A stretch of DNA of 64,000 bases from CAYLMG01 sp964493425 (GCA_964493425.1 CAZBMW010000009.1:34120-98119); one strand, 5' to 3'. Shown: positions 24,771 through 34,142, numbered from the stretch's first letter. Notes: generated by a model from the sequence alone, not told the origin. A program made the numbers and translations.

Positions 24771-26108
24771 TTGTCACGAATAAGCCTATCGGCACCAGAC
24801 GGTAAATTTAAATCCCAAGGCCGAGTATTTTTTGCGCGCAGCCCCGTCACAGTCCTGCGATTAACTGTTTTTTTCATCGTTCTTTTTTGTCTTTGCTCCT
24901 GCAGACAAAAGCTTCCGGCTAAAGTAACACCACAGATGGATATCGGTGAGGAGTTCTGGATAAGAGTGCTGCTCGCCGATGATGTAAATGAGCTGAAACT
25001 CAAAATAGACACTGCCTTCAGTATTCTAAACCCTGACGCCGCCAACAAACAAGAGAGATTTGCACCGCTTACCCAGGCAGTTAAGATACATTTATCAGAT
25101 GGCAAAATTACAATCGGCAGCAAAACTTTCGATTGCAATCAGCTAACTATTCTTCCCGATTCGCCGCACATCTTCAACCTTAACGGCAGTGGCTATCGCG
25201 GCAAACTCAAGCTTTTAATCAACGCGGACGGCAAAAGCTTTGACGCTGTTAATCCGGTGCCACTCGAGCCTTATTTGGCAGGCGTGATAGGCGCCGAGAT
25301 GCCCGACTATTGGGAGCCGGCAGCTTTGCAGGCACAGGCAATCGCCGCAAGGACATACTGTCTTTATATCAAAAGGCGTTTCGGCCCGGCAAGGGCCTGG
25401 GACGTTACAAAAACTCAGGCCAACCAAGTCTATCTCGGAGTCGCTGCCGAGTCAAGAAAGGTTTGGAAGGCGATAGACAAAACGAAAGGAGAAGTGCTCG
25501 TATGCACTTATCCGGACGGCAGCAAAGATATATTTCCCAGTTACTACAGCTCGATGTGCGGCGGTCATACCGAAGATTCGCAGAATGTTTTCGGCGGCGA
25601 ACAAATCGAGCCGCTTTCGGGAGTTCGCTGCCCCTACTGTCAGTACGTCGCCAGACCCAAAAGCTTTTTCTGGCCTATGGTCAGCTTCGACAAATCGGCT
25701 GTTTCAAAAAAACTCATCGAAAAGTATCCGACATTAAAAAAGCTCGGCCAGATTAAAGAGCTTATCGTCGAAAGGCAAAGCGACTATAAAATTGACACCG
25801 ACAATCAGCAATCGATATTGTCGCGGCTGACATTCATCAAGCTGGTCGGCTCAAGTGGAAAAAGCGATTACATCAAGGCAGAAGATTTGCGGATGACCAT
25901 TGACCCAACGGGCAACAGGATAAAGAGCACAATCTGCAAGATAAAAAGTACCGGTGAGAAGTGGGCATTTTTGGCAGGCAGGGGGTGGGGGCACGGCGTC
26001 GGCCTGTGCCAGTGCGGTGCTCAGGCTATGGCAAGAATGGAAGGCAAAACAGCCTACGAGATACTATCATATTACTATCCGGGCTGCGAGATTGATTATG
26101 TCTACTAA
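24771..26108 (+). CDS. SpoIID/LytB-domain lipoprotein
   Basis: A 445-residue protein with a TTG start at 24771. The N-terminal hydrophobic stretch ends LCSC, a plausible lipobox (Cys about 43), so it is probably a membrane-anchored periplasmic protein. The SpoIID domain starts at LEPYLAGVIGAEMP (about 165) and includes ALQAQAIAARTYCLY, SMCGGHTEDSQNVFGG and GRGWGHGVGLCQCGAQAMA (about 400-420). SpoIID in Bacillus is a lytic transglycosylase that cuts glycan strands lacking stem peptides; LytB-type homologues enhance amidases. In a non-spore-former a cell-wall remodelling role is likely. It starts 49 bases after the TPR/alpha-CTD gene and overlaps tgt by 11 bases. Confidence 0.9.
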   Translation: MSRISLSAPDGKFKSQGRVFFARSPVTVLRLTVFFIVLFCLCSCRQKLPAKVTPQMDIGEEFWIRVLLADDVNELKLKIDTAFSILNPDAANKQERFAPLTQAVKIHLSDGKITIGSKTFDCNQLTILPDSPHIFNLNGSGYRGKLKLLINADGKSFDAVNPVPLEPYLAGVIGAEMPDYWEPAALQAQAIAARTYCLYIKRRFGPARAWDVTKTQANQVYLGVAAESRKVWKAIDKTKGEVLVCTYPDGSKDIFPSYYSSMCGGHTEDSQNVFGGEQIEPLSGVRCPYCQYVARPKSFFWPMVSFDKSAVSKKLIEKYPTLKKLGQIKELIVERQSDYKIDTDNQQSILSRLTFIKLVGSSGKSDYIKAEDLRMTIDPTGNRIKSTICKIKSTGEKWAFLAGRGWGHGVGLCQCGAQAMARMEGKTAYEILSYYYPGCEIDYVY

Positions 26109-27234
26109 GTCGGCAGGATTTGAAATACTTGTTGAGGATAAAAAAAGCCGTGCCAGAAAAGGCGTCTTAAAAACAGCCCACGGCACGGTCCAGACACCCG
26201 TATTCTGCCCGGTCGGCACTGCAGGTGCGGTCAAGGGACTTGCCCCTGCTCAGTTAAAAGAGGCCGGCTGCTCACTTATCCTTGCCAACACGTATCATCT
26301 GATGCTTCGGCCGGGAATCGAGACAATAGAAAAGCTCGGCGGAATACATAAGTTTATGGCCTGGCAAGACCCAATCTTAACCGATAGCGGCGGCTTCCAG
26401 CTCTTCTCGCTAAGCGAGCTGATGGAAATCGATGATGACGGAGTCGAATTTGCCAGTCACATAGACGGCCGAAGATTTAAGCTCAATGCAAAAAATGCAA
26501 CCGAAATTCAAAACCGCCTCGGCGCCGACATAATAATGTGCCTTGACGAATGCCCTGCCTTCGGCTGTGAAGCCGACGAACTTAAAAAGGCTGTGGAAAG
26601 GACTATCAACTGGGCAGCACAATGCAAACAGGCACATTCAAATCCGGAGCAGATGCTTTTGGGAATTGTCCAGGGCGGCACAGATGAGCAGCTTCGCAGC
26701 TTCTGCGCAAAAGAGCTCGTTAAAATGAATTTCGATGGTTACGCTATCGGCGGGCTGGGGATAGGTGAAGGCAACGCTAATATGACAAGAACGGTATCGG
26801 CTACAACCAGTCTGCTGCCGGCAGAAAAAGTCCGCTATCTTATGGGCGTGGGGATGCCGGCTGACATTATAGCCGCCGTCAGAGAAGGTGTGGATATATT
26901 CGATTGCGTCCTGCCGACAAGAAACGGAAGGAACGGTTATGCCTTTACCAATAATGGACCTTTGAGAATTCGAAACAGCTCTAACATCGAGGACAGCAGC
27001 CCTGTAGAATCCGAATGTGACTGCTACTGCTGCAGAAACTTCAGCAGAGGCGCTATCAGACACTTTTTCAATGCCTCCGAGATGCTCGGGCCGATATTGC
27101 TTTCTCTGCATAATATAAGGTTTTATCAAAGATTAATGGCTGCAATCCGCGAAGCGATAGAGAAAAAGGAATTTAACGACTGGGCACAGAGGCAAATAAA
27201 AAACGACAAATACTCAGAAAACCAAAAAACATAA
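26098..27234 (+). CDS. tgt: Queuine tRNA-ribosyltransferase (TGT)
   Basis: A 378-residue enzyme that swaps guanine 34 of GUN-anticodon tRNAs for preQ1 (bacterial form), a step in queuosine synthesis. ILTDSGGFQ (about 88-96) has the catalytic Asp of the family. GGLGIGE and DCVLPTRNGRNG (second Asp) follow, and the zinc site CDCYCCRNFSRGAIRH sits at about 303-318. The start at 26098 lies inside the last codons of the SpoIID gene; an upstream extension in this frame has no family match. The overlap suggests coupling. tgt preceding yajC-secDF is a widely conserved arrangement and matches this locus. preQ1 synthesis genes and queA are not in the window. Confidence 0.96.
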   Translation: MSTKSAGFEILVEDKKSRARKGVLKTAHGTVQTPVFCPVGTAGAVKGLAPAQLKEAGCSLILANTYHLMLRPGIETIEKLGGIHKFMAWQDPILTDSGGFQLFSLSELMEIDDDGVEFASHIDGRRFKLNAKNATEIQNRLGADIIMCLDECPAFGCEADELKKAVERTINWAAQCKQAHSNPEQMLLGIVQGGTDEQLRSFCAKELVKMNFDGYAIGGLGIGEGNANMTRTVSATTSLLPAEKVRYLMGVGMPADIIAAVREGVDIFDCVLPTRNGRNGYAFTNNGPLRIRNSSNIEDSSPVESECDCYCCRNFSRGAIRHFFNASEMLGPILLSLHNIRFYQRLMAAIREAIEKKEFNDWAQRQIKNDKYSENQKT

Positions 27235-27240
27235 ATCCAA

Positions 27241-27365
27241 AAAGTTGTTGATTATATTGCATCAATCAATGATAATCACAACTTTAAAAAGTTGTAAATG
27301 TAAAATAAAATGGCTCAATCTCGTTTTTATATGATGGAGTAAGCATTCGCGTTTCAAAGCTTACT
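27241..27365 (+). promoter_or_regulatory. Hairpin-rich leader of the yajC-secDF genes
   Basis: aaagttgttgattat (27241-27255) pairs with ataatcacaacttt (27272-27285) with one bulged base. The same acaacttt can instead pair with aaagttgt at 27288-27295, so two hairpins compete for one strand. A third stem, agtaagc/gcttact (27338-27344 and 27359-27365), follows. A ten-codon open frame, MAQSRFYMME, runs from 27310 to 27342 into that stem. The layout resembles a translation-linked switch, but no U-tract terminator is present. Function is inference. Confidence 0.4.
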
Positions 27366-27386
27366 GCCGGATGAAGGGAATTAAAA

Positions 27387-27818
27387 ATGGAAAATATATG
27401 GATTTTAGCAGAATCTGAAAGCGGGCAGCCCACAATGATTGAATCAGAGCAAACAGAAGGACAGGAATATGAAACAATATCTGTACCGTCTGATGCCAAT
27501 GAGGCCGCTAAACCAACAGGCAGAAGAGGCCTGTTCGGCAATCAAGGCGGTTTAATTTTTATTATCATTATGGTCGCTGTGATGTACTTTTTCCTTCTGC
27601 GAGGGCCGCGAAAAAAACAGCAGGAACACAGGCAAATGGTTCAGTCACTCAAAAAGAACGACAAGGTAAGGACGATAGGCGGAATCATAGGCACCATCGT
27701 GGATATCAAAGAGGACGAGATTACACTCAAGATTGACGAATCAAATAACACAAAGATAAAGGTCATTCCATCAGCGATTGGAAGAAATCTTTCGCAGGAG
27801 AGAAAAGAAAGCAACTAA
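27387..27818 (+). CDS. yajC: Preprotein translocase subunit YajC
   Basis: A 143-residue single-pass membrane protein that associates with SecDF and YidC at the translocon. A membrane segment lies at about 52-71 (IFIIIMVAVMYFFLLR, then GPRKKQQEH). The YajC domain continues with MVQSLKKNDKVRTIGGIIGTI. The 50-residue Glu/Ser-rich N-terminal extension before the membrane segment is longer than in E. coli YajC (110 residues in all). Gaaggga precedes the ATG. It is followed after 17 bases by the SecD paralogue. A structured leader lies upstream. Confidence 0.94.
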   Translation: MENIWILAESESGQPTMIESEQTEGQEYETISVPSDANEAAKPTGRRGLFGNQGGLIFIIIMVAVMYFFLLRGPRKKQQEHRQMVQSLKKNDKVRTIGGIIGTIVDIKEDEITLKIDESNNTKIKVIPSAIGRNLSQERKESN

Positions 27819-27835
27819 AATTTTGTTAAAAAACA

Positions 27836-29044
27836 ATGAAAAAAAGTTTGAATAGGAAAATCGTTTTAACCGTTGTTTTTGCCTTAGCAGCAACTATAAC
27901 CTTATATACTCTGCGCTCAACTATGCCTCGAAAAGATTTAATTGGAGGAACAAGCTTAATCTACCAGCTTGATGTAAGTGGAATTAATGATATCCCAAAA
28001 AAGAACCTGTCCCAAAAAACAATAAACGTTCTCAAAAAACGAGTAGACCCCAAAAACCACCTAAACCTTGTTTGGCGAACTCAGGGCGATACATTCTTCG
28101 AAGTTCAAATACCGCTTCCCCACTCAAAAGTACATAAAAATTGGGAAAACTATAAAAAAGCATACGAAAAACTGTTAGCAGAAAAAATAGAACCCGAAAA
28201 AATCATGCTTTGGGCTATCGTATCTGACAAAAAATGGGATGTCAAAGAGATTGAGAAGATAACAGAAGGCTCAAAATACAAACTCAAAACTATAAAAGAG
28301 TTTAAAAAAGCCTTTAATAATTTCCTGCCTTATCTGAGCATATATGACCCAACTACCAAGAAATACGATCCTAATTATATACAATACATGGTAAAAGGAA
28401 TGGGCGTGCTTGAGTTTAGAGTTCTTCCTACCCTTGGCCACCCGGATGTCGATACCGAAAAGATGCAAAGCTATGTTGACCGCCTTAAAACAAAAGGCCC
28501 AAAATATGCATCCGATGCCGAATATATATGGTTCGAGCTCGAGGACAGCACCGAATGGATACGCCTTGATGAGCAGGGAAATACACAGGTGAGAGTGTAT
28601 GACAACGAGGGCAGAGCGGTAATTGTGGCATCATTAGCAAACAAATATTATGTCCTTGCGAGTAATAAAGAAAATGACTGCCTGCTATATAATCCGGACC
28701 AGTCCTGGGAGATAAAAAGTGCTTCGCCGGGAATAGATGCATTGGGAAGAAGAGCCATCAATTTTGAATTAGATGACCGGGCAGGTAAAATATTCGCCAA
28801 GATTACTGACAAAAATATGCATCGCCCTCTGTGCATTCTTCTTGACGACCTCGCCATATCCGCTCCTGTTATCCAGAGTAGAATATCAACATCGGGCCAG
28901 ATAATGGGCAGTTTTAGTCAGGAAGAAACAGATAATATAGCTAACAAGCTAAATGCAGGCGCATTACCAGCTAAACTGATAGAAGCACCTGTATCCATAA
29001 ACACAATTGTATCAGAAACAGTAAAGAAAAATAAACACCGCTAA
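27836..29044 (+). CDS. Truncated SecD paralogue (periplasmic domain only)
   Basis: A 402-residue protein with an N-terminal membrane segment (about 9-26), then the SecD first periplasmic domain. It then stops at SETVKKNKHR, where full SecD would enter its five further membrane segments. Residues about 187-385 are very close to residues 327-535 of the SecDF protein next door: GHPD-x-DTEKMQSYVDRLK and KGPKYASDAEYIW are the same apart from single residues. The DNA is also highly similar there, which suggests a recent duplication or gene conversion. Without the membrane domain it cannot use the proton motive force as SecD does. It may help to hold substrates, or cap SecDF. An intact frame and ribosome site argue against a decaying pseudogene. 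Confidence 0.8.
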   Translation: MKKSLNRKIVLTVVFALAATITLYTLRSTMPRKDLIGGTSLIYQLDVSGINDIPKKNLSQKTINVLKKRVDPKNHLNLVWRTQGDTFFEVQIPLPHSKVHKNWENYKKAYEKLLAEKIEPEKIMLWAIVSDKKWDVKEIEKITEGSKYKLKTIKEFKKAFNNFLPYLSIYDPTTKKYDPNYIQYMVKGMGVLEFRVLPTLGHPDVDTEKMQSYVDRLKTKGPKYASDAEYIWFELEDSTEWIRLDEQGNTQVRVYDNEGRAVIVASLANKYYVLASNKENDCLLYNPDQSWEIKSASPGIDALGRRAINFELDDRAGKIFAKITDKNMHRPLCILLDDLAISAPVIQSRISTSGQIMGSFSQEETDNIANKLNAGALPAKLIEAPVSINTIVSETVKKNKHR

Positions 29045-29125
29045 AATTTATGAATTCGAAAGAAAAGTCAGAACAATCAATAAATACAAAAAACTACGAT
29101 ACTGTGAAAACGAGGAAAAAAGGCA

Positions 29126-32100
29126 ATGAGTAAAAATCTGTTGTTGAAGATAAGCGTAATTATAGTACTTGCAATCGTTGCAGCCTGGACACTTTACCCG
29201 CCGGGTGAAACCCTTAAGTGGGGCATAGACCTTGCAGGAGGCGTCAGCCTGACTTATGAGATTGACGCAGAGGGAATAGAGCCTGCAAAGCGTAAAGGCC
29301 TTTCAACAAAAATGATAAGAACTCTTCGCCGAAGAATAGACCCTGCCAACATACAAAATATCGAATGGTGGCCTCAGGGTGATACCCGGTTTGAAATACG
29401 AATGCCGCTTGCAAGCACCGAAACTCGTCAGAAACGCCAGCAATTCGAACAGGCAATGAACGAGCTTCTCGAAGAAAACGTCAAGCCGGCAGTAGTTTTG
29501 CGGGCACTTAAAAAACCGCAGGAAGAAAGAGCAGAATTTTTTGCAAATGTTGCCGGTGATTCGGCTCAAAAACTCGAAATCCTGAGTAAGCTTGCCGAGG
29601 CGCACGACCAGTATAATCAATTGCAAAACCAAAACAATGAGCTGACGACAAAAATCGAGCAATCAGAACAAAATTTAACCGCTGCGGGTCTGCAGCTCGA
29701 CGAGGTGAAGGAAAATGCTTATAAATGGAGCACCCTAAACGAGCAACAACTAACAAAGCAGCTTAAAACATATCTTGCCGTCGACCCCAACGCCGTCGCC
29801 GACTCGCGCCTCGAGCTGCTGCTCGATTATGTAAAAGATTACTCGCAATGGACAAAAATTACGGAAGAGCTGACAAGCAAAGCGGACGAATACAGAGAAG
29901 CCAAAAAAACGCTCGACGGATTAATCCTCACCGAAGAGCAGATAAAATACGCCCTGCAACTGCCCAAAGCCAGACAAAGAGCAAAAGAAATAGGAGATAT
30001 CAAAGAGCAATTTCCGGACAGAACAGAAAAAATTGATGCAGTAGTAAAAGCGTTCGAGGATTATCGTAAATATCAGGGCAGATTAGACGACCCAAAAGAC
30101 CTTCAAAATATGCTAAAAGGAGCCGGCATACTTGAATTCAGAATCCTTCCTACTATCGGCCATCCGGATATTGATACCGACAAGATGCAAAGCTATGTCG
30201 ACCGCCTTAAAACAAAAGGCCCAAAATATGCGTCCGACGCCGAATACATATGGCTCGAACTCGAAGACAGCAGCGAATGGATAGGTCTTGACAAAATGGG
30301 AAATACCATCGTTAAGGTAAGAGACGACGAAGGTAAACCTGCTGTCGTGGCATCATTCGGGAACAAATATTATGTCCTCGCGAGCAATAAAGCAGATGAC
30401 TGCCTGCTGCATAATCCGGACGAGCCCTGGGAGCTGAAAAGTGCTTCGCCGGGAAGAGACTCGCAGGGCAAAAGAGCTATCGACTTCAAGCTCGATGACA
30501 AGGCAGGCAAAATATTCGCAAAAGTTACCGACAAAAATATGTATCGCCCCTTGTGCATAATCCTTGACGACATTGCCATATCGGCTCCAGTTATCCAAAG
30601 TAGAATATCAACATCGGGCCAGATAACAAGCCCCAGGTTTAATAAGGAAGAAGTAGAAAATATGGCCAACAAGCTTGAGGCAGGTCACCTGCCGGCTCAG
30701 CTTATCGAGCAGCCGATATCCATAAAATCTATCGGCCCATCACTCGGAGCCGAAAACAGAGACCGGGGTATCAAGGCAGGCTTTATAGGCCTGCTTGTCG
30801 TAATAGGCTGTATGGTAATCTACTACACACTGGCCGGCTCCATAGCAGACGTGGCCTTGCTTTTAAATATCCTTTTTGTCCTCGCGACTATGGTTGTCTT
30901 CTGGGCCACTTTTACTCTGCCCGGCATAGCGGGTATCATTCTTACCATCGGTATGAGCGTCGATGCAAACGTCCTTATCTTCGAAAGAATCCGTGAAGAG
31001 CAGCAAAAGGGCTCTTCTCTGTCCATCGCAATCAAAAACGGATATCAAAGGGCTTTTAGAACAATCTTCGATGCAAACCTGACAACCTTTATTACTGCTG
31101 CTATTCTTTACTGGGTCGCTTCCGAAGAGATAAAAGGGTTCGCAATAGTCCTTATGCTCGGTATAGTCTGGAGCATGTTCAACGCCCTGTTTGTCACCCG
31201 TGTAATTTTCGATATTCTTGTCTCAAAGCAAATAATCAAAGACCACTTATTTATGCTCCAATTGGTAAAAAAGCCCAACATTAACTGGATGAAATTAAGG
31301 CCTGTGTTCCTCGTTATTTCAGGCGCCTTTATCATCGCCGGGCTGGCAGCCTTTTATACAACAAAGAATAAATACGATATCGAATTTACGGGAGGCACCT
31401 CGGTTGTTATCAATCTAAAGGACGGCGTGGAACTAAGCAGAAGGGATGTTGAAGAGAGAATTCACAAGGTCGGCGAGCAAATGAATAATCCCGCACTCGC
31501 AATAGCTAACGTATACAGTACGGGCAAACCAATTACTGAAAATCCCGAAGGCGAAAAAAAATACAAACAATATGAAATTAAAACCATAGAAACGAACAAA
31601 ACAATAGTAATGATTACTTTACCGGGCAATGAACAGCAAACCGCAGACAAAATTGCTTCGGCTGTCACCGACCGACTTAGCAACGTCAATGTAAAGCCAG
31701 CCGGCAAAGCGAATGTATTCGAGATAAGCACAAGCCAGACAAATAAAACCATCGTTACAAATGTTCTCGAAGATGCCTTTGGCAACGCTCAACTCTCAGA
31801 ACCCCAGCTTCAGCAAACAGTCAACGATGCAATATTGGCTGCTTTCGAAAATGACTTGCAAATCATGCAAAATCTGGAGCCTCAAATCACCTCCATCGAC
31901 AAAATTACCGAAGAGGTCGTAAATCAATATCCCGAGCTCAACGATTTTGTCAGTGGTCTTAAAATCACCTGCAAGCTCGCCAGAGCTGCAACTCCGGAAG
32001 AAATCGAAAACAGGTTCCAGTACCTCAGATATAAACCGGAAATGCGAGACATCAAAAGTTATCCTTTTGAACTCCTCTCAACAGATTTAGCGCCTCTAAC

Positions 32101-32830
32101 ACCCTCTCAGCCCGTAGATTCATTCGTTTACGTCTCGGTCAACGAAGACTTTGCCTTCAGTCAGCCGTCTGAGGACGAGTGGAATCATTTCGTAGACAAC
32201 GAAAAAACCAAGGTGCTCAGCTCTACGCAGATGTCCGAAACTCTGCCCCGTGTCACCCAGATAAATCCGTCAATAGGCCAGGAAGCGAAGATTTATGCTT
32301 TGATTGCAATAATTTTGTCACTCGCTGCAATCGTCGCATATATCTGGATTCGCTTTGGCAATGCACGTTACGGCCTCGCGGCAATACTGGCTCTCGTTCA
32401 CGATGTCTGTATAACCCTTGGTGCCGTTACCGCCTGCACCTTTATCGCGAATACAAAGATTGGAGAAGTACTATTAATCGGAGACTTCAAGATCAATCTG
32501 GCGATAATAGCGGCCTTTTTAACCCTCATCGGATACTCTCTTAACGATACCATCGTTGTTTTCGACCGAATCAGAGAGAACCGTCGAAAAGCTCAGCTTA
32601 CGACGCAGACAATAACAGACAGCATTAACCAGACGCTTTCCAGAACCCTTTTAACGTCATTTACAACCTTTATCGTTGTTCTTATAATGTATGTTTTTGG
32701 CGGACAGGCTCTAAGAGGCTTTACTTTTGCAATCGGTTTTGGTGTTATAATAGGGACCTATTCATCTATCGCTATAGCTGCTCCGGTCCTGTTGCTTGGC
32801 ACAAAAACTAAAACTGGAAAAAATAATTAA
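29126..32830 (+). CDS. secDF: Fused protein translocase subunit SecDF
   Basis: A 1234-residue fusion of SecD and SecF, which pull preproteins through SecYEG using the proton gradient. Membrane segment 1 lies at about 7-23. SecD periplasmic parts follow, interrupted by a charged coiled-coil-rich insert at about 145-320 (rich in Gln, Glu and Lys). The SecD membrane bundle begins near 550 and includes GMSVDANVLIFERIREE (about 610-626). The SecF half starts near 720 and ends with GYSLNDTIVVFDRIREN (about 1135-1150). A long periplasmic insert with repeated Thr/Asn/Glu segments lies at about 790-1010. Both halves keep their conserved D-x-N/D motifs. It follows the truncated SecD paralogue by 81 bases. 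Confidence 0.95.
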   Translation: MSKNLLLKISVIIVLAIVAAWTLYPPGETLKWGIDLAGGVSLTYEIDAEGIEPAKRKGLSTKMIRTLRRRIDPANIQNIEWWPQGDTRFEIRMPLASTETRQKRQQFEQAMNELLEENVKPAVVLRALKKPQEERAEFFANVAGDSAQKLEILSKLAEAHDQYNQLQNQNNELTTKIEQSEQNLTAAGLQLDEVKENAYKWSTLNEQQLTKQLKTYLAVDPNAVADSRLELLLDYVKDYSQWTKITEELTSKADEYREAKKTLDGLILTEEQIKYALQLPKARQRAKEIGDIKEQFPDRTEKIDAVVKAFEDYRKYQGRLDDPKDLQNMLKGAGILEFRILPTIGHPDIDTDKMQSYVDRLKTKGPKYASDAEYIWLELEDSSEWIGLDKMGNTIVKVRDDEGKPAVVASFGNKYYVLASNKADDCLLHNPDEPWELKSASPGRDSQGKRAIDFKLDDKAGKIFAKVTDKNMYRPLCIILDDIAISAPVIQSRISTSGQITSPRFNKEEVENMANKLEAGHLPAQLIEQPISIKSIGPSLGAENRDRGIKAGFIGLLVVIGCMVIYYTLAGSIADVALLLNILFVLATMVVFWATFTLPGIAGIILTIGMSVDANVLIFERIREEQQKGSSLSIAIKNGYQRAFRTIFDANLTTFITAAILYWVASEEIKGFAIVLMLGIVWSMFNALFVTRVIFDILVSKQIIKDHLFMLQLVKKPNINWMKLRPVFLVISGAFIIAGLAAFYTTKNKYDIEFTGGTSVVINLKDGVELSRRDVEERIHKVGEQMNNPALAIANVYSTGKPITENPEGEKKYKQYEIKTIETNKTIVMITLPGNEQQTADKIASAVTDRLSNVNVKPAGKANVFEISTSQTNKTIVTNVLEDAFGNAQLSEPQLQQTVNDAILAAFENDLQIMQNLEPQITSIDKITEEVVNQYPELNDFVSGLKITCKLARAATPEEIENRFQYLRYKPEMRDIKSYPFELLSTDLAPLTPSQPVDSFVYVSVNEDFAFSQPSEDEWNHFVDNEKTKVLSSTQMSETLPRVTQINPSIGQEAKIYALIAIILSLAAIVAYIWIRFGNARYGLAAILALVHDVCITLGAVTACTFIANTKIGEVLLIGDFKINLAIIAAFLTLIGYSLNDTIVVFDRIRENRRKAQLTTQTITDSINQTLSRTLLTSFTTFIVVLIMYVFGGQALRGFTFAIGFGVIIGTYSSIAIAAPVLLLGTKTKTGKNN

Positions 32831-32886
32831 AGACACACAGCGCATGAGCTTTTAGGCTGCAAAGCTTATTCGCCGGCGGTCAAAAG

Positions 32887-33348
32887 ATGACAAAGGATTT
32901 TAAAATAGGTTTGCTTTTGGGGCTTTTAATTGTCTCAATCGTAGGGGTATGGCTGTGTGTTTCACCAACGGTTAGCGTCAAATCCCGTCTGGGAAATCTG
33001 CAAAAATCAAAAGTAACTTCCCAAACTAAAGAACAGGAAACCACACTAACAGCAGATTCAAATTCTAAAAGCACACAAATCAGCTCGAAACAAAACCAAA
33101 CAACCGAGAAAAAGACAACCGAAGAAAGCTCAACTGAAGCTCCGGTACGAGAAGACCAGATAACAAATATTCAGTTTAGAAATGAAGACATAACCAGGTT
33201 TCATACAGTTCGCGAGGATGAAACCCTATCGGGAATAGCTCTGAAATACTACGGCTCGGCAAACAAGTGGACAAAAATTCGCGATGCCAATCCGAAAGTC
33301 AACCCCCTGAACCTCCAGCCCGGAACTACATTAATTATTCCCCCGTAA
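32887..33348 (+). CDS. LysM-domain protein with membrane anchor
   Basis: A 153-residue protein: a membrane anchor or signal (about 8-25), then a low-complexity Ser/Thr/Lys/Gln linker (30-95) and one C-terminal LysM domain. The LysM domain (about 104-152) contains HTVREDETLSGIALKYYG and ends LQPGTTLIIPP. LysM binds N-acetylglucosamine-containing glycans such as peptidoglycan. It is the last gene of the plus-strand secretion run, 56 bases after secDF, and faces the convergent pgl gene. It probably sits at the inner membrane with its LysM in the periplasm. Confidence 0.88.
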   Translation: MTKDFKIGLLLGLLIVSIVGVWLCVSPTVSVKSRLGNLQKSKVTSQTKEQETTLTADSNSKSTQISSKQNQTTEKKTTEESSTEAPVREDQITNIQFRNEDITRFHTVREDETLSGIALKYYGSANKWTKIRDANPKVNPLNLQPGTTLIIPP

Positions 33349-33380
33349 TCTAGCCCTGCCGCTGAAAAGCTCCTGCCGGC

Positions 33381-34142
33381 TCAGTCTCTTATATACCTGG
33401 CAGCTTCACTGTCGAGAAGCCAGGTAATCTTGTCAAGTACAGGCCATAAAAAATGTATCGGATACCTGACCTCGTCAGGCTCACTTGTCAGGACATCCTT
33501 TAAAATAGCGGCTTTCTCTTTTCCTGAAACAAGGATAGTCAACTGCGAAGCAGAACGTAAAACGGTGCGACTAAGTGTTATCCTGTTTAATCTCTCTTCC
33601 AGGTCATACACAACACAGGCGAGACTGTCCTCATCAAAAGCCGCATAACAATTCGGAAACAGTGAGCCCGGGCAGCCCTCAACACTTAAACCCAGCACTA
33701 TCAAATCAAAACAGGGTATCTGCTTTGCCTCCAGGCAGAACACTTCTCTGATTGTCTTCTCATAACTAAAAGCGGCTTCCCTCAGGTCGCTGTATTCGGT
33801 CGGAATCCGATGTACATTTTGCTGCGGTATGTCAACCTTTGACAGAAAGGTGTCGGCGGCGAGCTTGTAATTGCTAAAGCTTAAATCCGTCTCAACCATC
33901 CGCTCATCGACCCAGAACAAATGGATTTTATCCCATGGCAGAAGCCTTGACTGGTCAAGCTCTCCCAAAAGCCTGAAAAAATGAACAGGAGTCTGCCCCC
34001 CGGATATGGCAACACAGAATTTATCCTTCTGCTCTATTGCTCTCTCGGCATTTCTGATAAATATCTGAACGCCCCTGAGAGCAAAACTTTCAGCATCCTG
34101 CGTAATTTCAATATTAGCATTATATTTTGCTGCAATTCCCAT
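33381..34142 (-). CDS. pgl: 6-phosphogluconolactonase
   Basis: A 253-residue enzyme of the oxidative pentose phosphate pathway that hydrolyses 6-phosphoglucono-delta-lactone. CVAISGGQTPVHFFRLL (about 43-59) is the family's phosphate-loop-like motif (usually SGGSTP). IHLFWVDERMV (about 73-83) and LGLSVEGCPGSLFP (about 148-161, usually LGMGxDGHTASLFP) follow. The G-x-D-G-H-x-A motif is changed here to S-V-E-G-C-P-G, losing the conserved histidine, so activity may be altered. It is a single gene, convergent with the LysM gene. Zwf and Gnd are not in the window. Confidence 0.85.
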   Translation of the reverse strand: MGIAAKYNANIEITQDAESFALRGVQIFIRNAERAIEQKDKFCVAISGGQTPVHFFRLLGELDQSRLLPWDKIHLFWVDERMVETDLSFSNYKLAADTFLSKVDIPQQNVHRIPTEYSDLREAAFSYEKTIREVFCLEAKQIPCFDLIVLGLSVEGCPGSLFPNCYAAFDEDSLACVVYDLEERLNRITLSRTVLRSASQLTILVSGKEKAAILKDVLTSEPDEVRYPIHFLWPVLDKITWLLDSEAARYIRD

